Assembly (NCBI RefSeq): GCF_001661345.1
Contig: NW_017962920.1
Location: 186,001 to 250,000, forward strand
Direction of reading: 5' to 3'
From: Ascoidea rubescens DSM 1968
Lineage: Eukaryota; Ascomycota; Saccharomycetes; Ascoideales; Ascoideaceae
Length of the DNA stretch: 64,000 nucleotides
Position numbers and translations under genes: made by a program. The notes beneath the pieces were generated by a model. The model made no database searches. It was given only the letters and a program-made list of their open reading frames with translations, and had not been told where the DNA came from. Of the stretch, positions 56,417 through 64,000 are shown piece by piece; position 1 is the stretch's first letter, and each line of letters starts with the position of its first letter.

Positions 56417-59400
56417 TTACAATAATAAATCATCCATTTTATTAATTAGTTCTTTTTCCTCTTGAGTAAAATTACAGAGAGTTTTAAATTCTTTAGAAGA
56501 ATCGATGTATGATTGTAAAATCGTTCCATCAACTAGATTCATAAGCAGTTTCATTTGATTAGTTTTCGATATGGATTCATTAACTGGATATCTAAAAGAT
56601 TTCAATCTTTCCTTGTAATTGATATCGTTTGAGGATTCTTGTTTTAAATTTTTAATTTTTTCTTCAATTGATTTGAGTTTTTCAACCAATTGAGGATTTT
56701 CAATAAGGCTCACTAAAAAGATTCCGCCATTAACAGATCCTAAGATTGAAATTGGGGTTATTTTTTGTGTGATTTCGGGTTCGATTTCGGGTTCGATTTC
56801 GATTTCGGATTCAATTTCATATCCGAATTCATTTCCGCTATCACTTTCAGGTTCATTTTGGTTTCGATTTTGTCTTTGATTTTCAATATCATCTTCACTT
56901 TCGTTTTCATTCTCATTTTCATTTTCATTTTCATTTTCATTTTCATTTTCATTTTCATTTTCATTTTCATTTTCATTTTCATTTTCATTTTCATTTTGAT
57001 AATTTAAATAGTTTATATCTTGAGCAGCTGGTTCCGATGCATTTTTGTTTTTGTTGATGTTTTTTATCAACTTTAGAATGGTTTTTTTTAAAAATAGTAC
57101 ATTATTATTTGAGCTAGCCTTTGCCACGATATTAATTCTATCGCCGATATTGAACATAGATAAAGTTTTTCCGGTATTTATCATTTCAGAAGAGTAATAT
57201 TCAATACAGAAGTTGTTATTTCTGTCAACTATTAGATATAAGCTATCGTTTATGCTAATGCTGGAAGTGGAATTTAGAATATTTCCGTAGTGGAATTTAT
57301 TGAATTCAATTCTAACAGGTTGATCTAAATCTTCGGTTTCGGGGTTATGACTTGTGTATTCGATTAGAGCGACTTTAAAGTACAAGGGCCCATTAAAAAT
57401 GTCAGTTGCAACGATAAAGCCATTTGACTCATCAAAGCAATCGATTTTGGAGAAAATTCTTGGTTTTAATTTTTTATCGTAAATTTTTAGGAGGTAGAAT
57501 GAGTTTTTTTGGGAATTGTAAGCCAATTTGAAGGCGGTTAATGTGTCTCTGATGCATAGTATTATTCTGTTTGAGTAGTTCAATAGACCGCCAGTTAAGC
57601 TCATTTTTAGGTCGGTGTTGTGGATTGTTTCTGATTCGAGCAATATTATTCTTTTGATTAGATGGATTGAAAAAATGATAATTTTGAAACCTGCTTCGTT
57701 TTTGTTGTAGTTACAGCATGAGACGAGAAATAAGTTTTTCATTTTCATTTTTAGCCATGTTGGGGTTGTGTCATGAAAGGTGGATTTCAAATCGACTGAG
57801 AGAAGATGTTTGAAGTTTGCTCGTTCAATGTCTGTGACGACCCAGCCATCTTGTAGATTGTAGGAGTGTAGTATTTTGAAGTTGTCAAGGTCGAGTAGTA
57901 TTAGCTCAGTGAATTTGATCGACTGGTAAGTGTTATGGTTGAATTTTTCCAGTAGTAGGACGAGAACGGCTAATCTGAGGTCATCTAAGATGAGAAATTT
58001 GATGATGAATTTTTTAAAAAACAAGGTGTTGTGAACGTTTTTGAAGGCGATTAGTTGTAAATTTTGTGATGTTGTTGAGATGGTGTTTGTGAATTTATTG
58101 AATTCGATTGTGTTATCATTTTTGCAGGAAATAAAGTAATTATTATTGTTAGTATTGTCAGTGTTGTCAGTGTTGAATTGGATTAGATTGATTGATTTGA
58201 TATCGGATATTGTTAGTGAGCCGAATTTAAATGGAAAATGAGATTGAGAATGGTTGGTGAGGTTTTGTTGTGTGATTATGGTAGATAAGTAGTTTGTATT
58301 TTCGGATAAAATGTAGAAGATGTTTGGAGAGTGGAATTGGTCTATTAGAGTTATTTTGTTTTGATTGAAATTGAAAGTTTTAAAGATTGATATATTGAGA
58401 TTGGAAAGTGAGTTTAAGTTTGAATTGAAGAGGGAGTAGATGATGTTGCCTTCGTTAGTGGATGAGATTAGGTAGATGGTGTTGTTGTTGATGATTTTAA
58501 AGATGAGTGAGTTTAGAGTGATTTCGAAAGTGAAAGATTTGAATTGGTAGGAGTTGGAAAGGGAGTGAAATTTGATTAGAAAGAGAGAGCCCTCCCAGTT
58601 GGATACGGCTAGTAGGTAAGTAGAGTCGGATAGGGGAGTGCAGTTAAAAGAGGATATTTCGCCGAGGTGGGCGTTGGTTGAGAAGGAGGAGGATTGAAGA
58701 GGTGGGTTGTTGGAAGAGTGTTTATGGATGAGAGTGAAGGTGTGGTTGTGAAGGTAAATGACTTCTGCTGTTTTGAGGATGATGGGGTTGCAAGTCAAGT
58801 TTGTGGGCAACTTTTGGTTGAAAATCAAGGTATAAGCCGATGGGTCGAGATAGTGGGAGTGGATATTGAAGATTTTCAAGTTTCGAGAGGTTATTATAAC
58901 TAGGCGATTTAAAGAAGAAAAGAATTTAATGTCCAATAAAGATTCTGGTTCAGATGGGTTAATTGAGATGAAGGAAGATAAGAAGTGGTTTTTGGTTTCG
59001 GATAAAAGTATGTCATTTGAGTATTGAGATAGAGTGAGAGAGGGAGGTGTAGTTTGGGGTGTGCTGGTAGGAATAGGTTGAGATAGAGAGAAGAAGGAAA
59101 GAGATGAGTTGGAATTGAGGATTAGCAAGTCGAAGTGGTCGAGGTAGCAGTAATTGAGATTGAGATTGAGATTGAGATTGAGATTGGAGTTTGGGGAGAT
59201 GGAGAGAGAGATTGAGGAAGAGATGCCCTTTGAAAGACGGTTGAATTCGCCGGATTGGGTGCCGCCGGAGGAGTAGTAGATGGTGGTGAGATGGAAGTTG
59301 GAGGAGGCAAGATGGATGATTGGGGGGCTGGAGAAGGAGAGGAAGCGGGTGATGTTGATAAAAGGGTAGAAGGGCGATAGGGTGAAGAGTAGGGACTGGG

Positions 59401-60454
59401 AGAGGTTTGAAGTGGCCAAGAAGGAGGTGTTGGAGAGAGAGAGAATGTGGTTGGCGATGGTTAGCTTGCCGAGGTTGGTGAAGAGAAACTTTTCGACCGA
59501 TAGAGAGGGGCGGTTGTTGTGTGGGTTGGGAGAGGAGAGGATTTTGAGATAGAGGAGGTAGAGATCGCCATTGGAGGAGTTGAGGATGATTTTGACGTCG
59601 CCGTTGGAGCGATCTTCGTGGAGGAGGTTGTAGGAGATGGCGTTGATGGGGAGAGCACTTGTAGAGGAAAAGCGAATGTAGGAGTAGTTGGCAGTCGAAA
59701 AGAGGGAGGGATTGGGAATGCTGCGAGTGAAAGAGATGGTGGTGTCGGGGGAGAGAGGAAAGAGGAAGAAGTGGTTCTCGGAGAGGAGTAGACAGGCGTT
59801 CAGCGAGGCCAATTCGATGAGTAGTTTGGAAGGGAGCTCATTGAGACTGTTCATGAAGGGGAACAGGACCAGGCGGGAGAGGATGAGAGCATTGCTGATG
59901 TTGAAGAGGGAGAGAGCGAAGGAGTGGTTGTGGAAGGTGATCAAGGCGAGAGTGGTGCTGCGGAAGAGGGCGTGGGCGTAGATGGAGGTGGTGCCAATGG
60001 AGGCGACGACGGGATGGGGATCGAAGACGAGGTCGTTGTGAAGGCGGTAGAGGCGCACAATGGAGCTGGAACAGATGAGGAAGAAGGCGCCGAGGGGATC
60101 AGCGAGGAGGAAGGAGCTGGTGTCGAAGGAGGAAGAGGGGACGTTGAGGAGCGAGGGAACGAGGAGCGAGTGGTGGACGAGGAGCTGGGTGTGGTGGAGG
60201 ACAAGGAGCGAGAGGGTGCCGGAGTGGGTGAGGAGGAGGAGCAGCAGCGGCAGGAGCAGCACCAGGTCGAGGAAGAGGTCGTGGAAGAGGTGCACAGCGA
60301 GGGGTCTGGCGGCAGAGGCAGCAGCAGCAGCAGGAGCGTAGACCTCGAGGGTGTTGATCTTGCAGAGGACCAAGGAGGAGGAGGAGGGGGAGGAGCTCAC
60401 AAAGGCCTTGAGCACCGCCGAGGGCAGCTGGAGTTGGGTCAACACAAAGGCCAT
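56417..60454 (-). CDS. MMS1: MMS1-like protein of the DDB1/CPSF160 beta-propeller family
   Basis: 1345 aa. The start MAFVLTQLQLPSAVLKAFVSSS..LVLCKINTLEVYAP fits a first propeller blade of DDB1-type proteins. The C-terminal CPSF_A part is clearest: GFIVATDIFNGPLYF, SLYLIVDRNNNFCIEYY, MFNIGDRINIVAKAS, ILGSVNGGIFLVSLI and, after a helix, RLKSFRYPVNESI, LVDGTILQSYID, which parallels GTVNGMIGLV, WRSFHTERK, FIDGDLIESFL of DDB1. Yeast Mms1 is the DDB1 counterpart that links substrates to the Rtt101 cullin during replication stress. BUR1 lies about 3.5 kb away; in S. cerevisiae BUR1 and MMS1 are also close, which favours MMS1 over RSE1 or CFT1. The first 250 codons are GC-rich, the rest AT-rich; an (EN)n tract sits near residue 1155. 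Confidence 0.68.
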   Translation of the reverse strand: MAFVLTQLQLPSAVLKAFVSSSPSSSSLVLCKINTLEVYAPAAAAASAARPLAVHLFHDLFLDLVLLLPLLLLLLTHSGTLSLLVLHHTQLLVHHSLLVPSLLNVPSSSFDTSSFLLADPLGAFFLICSSSIVRLYRLHNDLVFDPHPVVASIGTTSIYAHALFRSTTLALITFHNHSFALSLFNISNALILSRLVLFPFMNSLNELPSKLLIELASLNACLLLSENHFFLFPLSPDTTISFTRSIPNPSLFSTANYSYIRFSSTSALPINAISYNLLHEDRSNGDVKIILNSSNGDLYLLYLKILSSPNPHNNRPSLSVEKFLFTNLGKLTIANHILSLSNTSFLATSNLSQSLLFTLSPFYPFINITRFLSFSSPPIIHLASSNFHLTTIYYSSGGTQSGEFNRLSKGISSSISLSISPNSNLNLNLNLNLNYCYLDHFDLLILNSNSSLSFFSLSQPIPTSTPQTTPPSLTLSQYSNDILLSETKNHFLSSFISINPSEPESLLDIKFFSSLNRLVIITSRNLKIFNIHSHYLDPSAYTLIFNQKLPTNLTCNPIILKTAEVIYLHNHTFTLIHKHSSNNPPLQSSSFSTNAHLGEISSFNCTPLSDSTYLLAVSNWEGSLFLIKFHSLSNSYQFKSFTFEITLNSLIFKIINNNTIYLISSTNEGNIIYSLFNSNLNSLSNLNISIFKTFNFNQNKITLIDQFHSPNIFYILSENTNYLSTIITQQNLTNHSQSHFPFKFGSLTISDIKSINLIQFNTDNTDNTNNNNYFISCKNDNTIEFNKFTNTISTTSQNLQLIAFKNVHNTLFFKKFIIKFLILDDLRLAVLVLLLEKFNHNTYQSIKFTELILLDLDNFKILHSYNLQDGWVVTDIERANFKHLLSVDLKSTFHDTTPTWLKMKMKNLFLVSCCNYNKNEAGFKIIIFSIHLIKRIILLESETIHNTDLKMSLTGGLLNYSNRIILCIRDTLTAFKLAYNSQKNSFYLLKIYDKKLKPRIFSKIDCFDESNGFIVATDIFNGPLYFKVALIEYTSHNPETEDLDQPVRIEFNKFHYGNILNSTSSISINDSLYLIVDRNNNFCIEYYSSEMINTGKTLSMFNIGDRINIVAKASSNNNVLFLKKTILKLIKNINKNKNASEPAAQDINYLNYQNENENENENENENENENENENENENENENENESEDDIENQRQNRNQNEPESDSGNEFGYEIESEIEIEPEIEPEITQKITPISILGSVNGGIFLVSLIENPQLVEKLKSIEEKIKNLKQESSNDINYKERLKSFRYPVNESISKTNQMKLLMNLVDGTILQSYIDSSKEFKTLCNFTQEEKELINKMDDLLL
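56899..56998. repeat. Hexanucleotide array (CATTTT)n in the MMS1-like gene
   Basis: About 100 bp of nearly pure TTTTCA hexamers on +, read on - as GAAAAT, giving an alternating Glu-Asn run in an acidic, probably disordered loop of the CPSF_A region. Confidence 0.93.
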
Positions 60455-60483
60455 GGGGAAAGTGCTTCTTCTGCTTCTTCACC
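60455..60483. promoter_or_regulatory. 29-bp gap between divergent start codons
   Basis: The whole non-coding sequence between the MMS1-like ATG (-) and the HUL4 ATG (+) is 29 bp, mostly TGCTTCTTCTGCTTCTTC. It cannot hold two normal promoters, so control elements must lie inside the opposite coding regions, or the transcripts overlap. Confidence 0.75.
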
Positions 60484-60600
60484 ATGGCTTCTCTTGACCT
60501 TTTGGTGGACGCCTGCATCGTGTGCCAGACGCTGGTCAAGTATCCTGCCTCCGTTACGAGGATCAAGTGTGCTGCGTGCCACTCCAAGTTCTACGTTGGC

Positions 60601-60635
<35 letters not shown>

Positions 60636-63135
60636 TCCTCCTCCTCCTCCCTTGTTGTTGTCCACTGTCCAGCAACTCATCAGCGACGCCATTTGCTCGT
60701 TAGGTCAGGAAAGTGCTGCTGCTACTGCTTCTGCTGCCATCACAGTCAATGGCTCTCGTCTCAACGACTCCTTTCGTGACCTCTGCTTCTATCTCTACAA
60801 ATGCTTCAACTCACTCCACTGTCTCAACACCTCCTTCACCACCAACAATGCTCCGGTGTCTCACTCCCACTCAAACGTCAACTACCACCAAATAGCACAC
60901 TTCTTCAACCTCATCCTCTCTCTACCCACAAAGAAACCCTTCTTCATCGTCCTATCTGCCCTCAACAACCTCCTAAAATCCTTTCCCACAGCCCTCACCA
61001 CCATCACCTCAAACCCAACCAACCTACGCTTCTTTCTCATCATCTTGCAACTACCTTCCCTCCACTCGTCGCTCCTAACAAACACCTCCTCTCCTTCAAA
61101 TAATCTTCTCGTTCTCTTCAACAGAACAGAAATCAAGTCCCTCAGCTTCCAAATCTTGTCCAGGTCTCTAGGTCTACTAAGCAACCTCAACCAATTCTCC
61201 ATCAACTACCTTGCCAATTGGTTCTCCAGATTGTCTCTCAACCACTTTACCCAGAAAATTGACCTTCTCAATCTATACATCAACCTAATCCTAAGACTAC
61301 ACATCAATTCAATCCCAACTCAATCCCATCATCAGTTCACAAACAACTCCTCCTTATCCCTTTACTCTCTACACTCATCCCAAGACTCCCTCTCTTCTAA
61401 CGACAAATTCCTCTACACAAACTCTCTATCAATTGATACACCATCTCACCAAAACAACACCACCACAAATCTCTCAAATCTCTCTCCTCAAACACCATCC
61501 TCTTCTGCTTCTGCTGCTTCCCAAAACTCATTTATCCCTCTACCTCTATCCACCCTATCCAGATTATCCACCTGGGGCTCTCCCTTCTCTTCTCAAAGGA
61601 AAAACAACCTTCCTTTCTCAATTACAAAAACAATCCCCATATCCAAATATTCCCACGACTGGAGACTAAAAGCAGCCTCAAAAGTCCTATCCTACTTCTA
61701 CACCGCCAATATCAACAACTCAATCTCAAATGGCCTCCAGAAATGCCCTTCTTCCTTCTTTTATAACACCTTTGTCGACTTTATTCACTTCAAACAAGAC
61801 TTTGACACATGGCAAAACTCCTCATCCAACAACAACAACAACAACAACAGCAACGACAATTACATCAACCAAATCATCTTATCCATAAACAATCCCTCTC
61901 CCAACAAAAATTCTTTCACCTTTTGTCAATACCCTTTCCTTCTTTCTTTAGCCGCTAAAATCAAAATCCTAGAATACGAAGCAAAACGCCAAATGCAAAA
62001 TGAAGCCGAACAAGCATTTATAAAATCCATTGACAAAAAAACTTTCATAGACGTTGTCTTTAAAATTAGAGTGCGAAGAAACTTCATCACCACTGACTCC
62101 CTCTTTTCCATCAAAAAACATAAAAATGACTTGAAAAAATCCCTTCGTGTCGAATTCATTGGCGAATCTGGCCTTGATGCTGGCGGCTTGAAAAAAGACT
62201 GGTTCCTTCTCCTAACAAAAAACCTATTCAACCCAGAAAACGCAATGTTCTTCTTTAGCGACGAATCAAATCTCACATGGTTCACCCTAAAACCTATCGA
62301 CAATAACTACGAACTATACCACCTAGTAGGCGTCGTCCTCGGCCTAGCCATCTACAACTCAACAATCCTAGACTTGAACTTTCCCTCAGCCTTGTACAAA
62401 AAACTACTCAACAAACCAGTAAACATAAACGACTATGCTATCCTATATCCCCAAACTGCCCACGGTCTAAATGCCCTACTAAACTACAACAACGACGACT
62501 TTGAAGACATCTTTTCTCTATCCTTTGTTGTCACATACAAAGACCTATTCGGCAACATTCTAACAGCTGATCTAATCCCCAATGGCTCAAACATAAACGT
62601 CACCAACAAAAATAAACATCTATACGTTCACAAATACGTCGACTTCTTCTTAAATAAGGCAATCCATCTCCAATTCAATGCCTTCAAATCTGGCTTTGAC
62701 AACGTTATTAACGGAAATGCAATCTCCCTATTTTCCTGGGATGAAATCCAACTACTACTCTGTGGTTCCGATGAACAACATGGAAAACTAGATGTCGTAT
62801 CACTAAGACGAATCTCAAAGTACAACGGATGGGACTCAGTTCAACAAGCACAAAATAGCAACGTCGTTAACTGGTTCTGGCACTATTTCGAAAACTTAAG
62901 CTACCTCCACCAGAAAAAATTATTGCTCTTCGTAACTGGCTCCGATAGACTCCCAGCAATAGGAATCACTTCCCTTAATTTCAAAATCACAAAATTAGGC
63001 GACGATTCAAATAACCTACCAATAGCTCACACTTGCTTCAACGAAATCTGTCTCTACGAATACTCATCAGAAGAAAAGTTTCTTCAAAAATTAGAATTTG
63101 CAATTTTTGAAAGTGAAGGTTTTGAATTGAAATAA
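60484..63135 (+). CDS. HUL4: HUL4, HECT-type ubiquitin ligase
   Basis: 883 aa, against 892 for S. cerevisiae Hul4. The N terminus has two Cys pairs (Cys11/Cys14 and Cys29/Cys32) suggesting a small zinc finger, then an Ala/Pro-rich run. The HECT domain covers about 540-883: RVEFIGESGLDAGGLKKDWFLLL, LYHLVGVVLGLAIYNS, SLSFVVTYKDLFG, ISLFSWDEIQLLLCGSDE, LLLFVTGSDRLPAIGI and LPIAHTCFNEICLYEYSS, where Cys851 is the catalytic thioester residue. Hul4 acts with Tom1 in nuclear quality control and chromatin-linked turnover. URB2 lies downstream in convergent orientation; HUL4 and URB2 are also close in S. cerevisiae. GC content drops steadily from the 5' to the 3' end of the gene. All HECT landmarks are intact. 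Confidence 0.92.
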
Positions 63136-63316
63136 CAATCCTATTCCTCCCACTTCATATTCTCTACTTTTAATTCCCTACTTATATCCTACTTCTATTA
63201 TATTTGATCGAGTTTGGTTTCTTTTTCTTTTTTTTCTTTTTTTTCTTCTTTTTCTTCTTTTTCTTTTTTTAAACACACTCAAAACGTATTGTATACTCAG
63301 CTTTTTATATAAACAG

Positions 63317-64000
63317 CTAATAACTTATCCATTTTCCAAACTTCTTATAATCACCATAAATCTTTTTATAATAAATCCGCCCTGTATTATCCAACAAAGA
63401 ATTAACCATAATCAATTCATCTTGAGTTAATGCATCAAATACAACATACATTCCTTCATTTATCTTGTTTTTATGCTCGTTTTTTCGAAATTGGTAATTC
63501 AAACTAATATAAATAAAATTAACTAAAAACGAAACCAAATACTTTCTAAGAGATCCCTTAATCAAATTAGACGCCGAACTCAATTGAATTGACTCATTTT
63601 CTTTCTTATTCTCATTCTTATTCTTACTTCTACCCTCAGGTTTACGGTTTTCATTTGATGGCTCACATAAATTAGACAACAATCTATTGAACGACTCCAC
63701 ACAATTATCAGAACTCGAAACAACCCTGTTATTCGACTCATTTGAAAAACATTCCAATAATGATTCAAAAACTTTTATAATCAAATGATTTCTATCATTT
63801 AATCTGAATCGGTGATTGTTCAAAATAATCGATAAATTTCCTGTAATCCCAAGATAAATTTCTTCATTCAACTCGCTATCAGACTCAATTAATATCAACT
63901 TGTTGGCTAAATTGCTTAGTAAAATTATCACCATTTCAAATAAATATTGACTAATCATCCATCCGTTTTCAGTCAATGACATTCTAATAGTTTTCAAAAT
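63317..64000 (-). CDS. URB2: URB2/NPA2, 3' part of a 60S ribosome-biogenesis factor gene
   Basis: Partial: about 228 C-terminal residues are visible and the frame runs off the right edge, so the true start is outside the window. Urb2 is a large helical nucleolar protein of early pre-60S particles needed for 27S pre-rRNA processing. The call rests on the conserved C terminus ALTQDELIMVNSLLDNTGRIYYKKIYGDYKKFGKW, which follows the Urb2 pattern ELxxxNxxLDxxGRxxFKxLYxxYKxxGKW, and on its place next to HUL4. An Asn/Lys/Glu-rich insert (about 63590-63650) interrupts the helical region. No start codon is claimed. Confidence 0.82.
   Translation of the reverse strand: MLKTIRMSLTENGWMISQYLFEMVIILLSNLANKLILIESDSELNEEIYLGITGNLSIILNNHRFRLNDRNHLIIKVFESLLECFSNESNNRVVSSSDNCVESFNRLLSNLCEPSNENRKPEGRSKNKNENKKENESIQLSSASNLIKGSLRKYLVSFLVNFIYISLNYQFRKNEHKNKINEGMYVVFDALTQDELIMVNSLLDNTGRIYYKKIYGDYKKFGKWISY

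Noticed and set aside
59500-60703. Long + strand frames opposite the MMS1-like gene, Glu/Gly-rich
   Set aside because: Antisense shadow of the GC-rich Leu/Ser/Pro coding strand; no family pattern.
1-64000. Search for transposons, LTR elements, CRISPR-like arrays, telomeric or rDNA repeats
   Set aside because: No transposase, integrase or reverse-transcriptase motifs, no long terminal repeats and no spaced repeat arrays were seen; the repeats present are simple micro- and minisatellites.

Overview
The window is nuclear DNA of a budding yeast (Saccharomycotina). The evidence is compact AT-rich gene order, short introns (66-100 nt) with GTATGT/GTAAGT donors and mostly TACTAAC branch points, asparagine-rich low-complexity proteins, and a full set of yeast genes (SNF1, HST3, SAM50, MRD1, GID5/VID28, SNL1, VMS1, GVP36, GPC1, DJP1, MGR3, BUR1, JJJ3, SNU13, MMS1-like, HUL4, URB2). 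The species cannot be named from this stretch. No virus-like element, transposon, CRISPR array, prophage or toxin gene was recognised.

Layout. 1-6.0 kb: SNF1 and an intron-containing HST3, both on +. 6.6-13.0 kb: two diverged SAM50 genes on - that bracket MRD1 (also -), with a tRNA-Thr(AGU) between the first SAM50 and MRD1; both SAM50 genes need splicing at the 5' end. 13.4-26 kb: GID5/VID28, an Asn-rich protein of unknown function with an intron, SNL1, VMS1, an RraA-like aldolase/decarboxylase and GVP36. 26-42.6 kb: a YGR130C-like coiled-coil protein, an MPDU1-type membrane protein, an F-box-like Asn-rich protein, GPC1, DJP1, an SRAP/HMCES gene with a tiny first exon, MGR3 and a GT8 glycosyltransferase. 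42.6-47.7 kb: gene-poor, holding only a CCW12-like GPI cell-wall gene. 47.7-64 kb: an MFS transporter, BUR1, JJJ3, a probable mitochondrial protein, tRNA-Gln(CUG), SNU13, an MMS1/DDB1-family protein, HUL4 and the 3' end of URB2.

Gene order supports several calls. From memory of the S. cerevisiae map, VID28-SNL1 (YIL017C-YIL016W), YMR114C-MGR3 (YMR114C-YMR115W), BUR1-MMS1 (YPR161C-YPR164W) and HUL4-URB2 (YJR036C-YJR041C) are neighbours or near-neighbours there, and all four pairs recur here.

The window is mostly ordinary core genome. The points most worth a second look are the twin SAM50 genes with different intron layouts (one has a first exon that is only the start codon), the 29-bp gap between the divergent MMS1-like and HUL4 start codons, a Vms1 without its zinc finger, a recurring GCTTCTGCTGCC-type tract next to many start codons, and the hairpin-bearing gene-free block at 42.6-45.2 kb. 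I found no clear evidence of a wholly new biological system.
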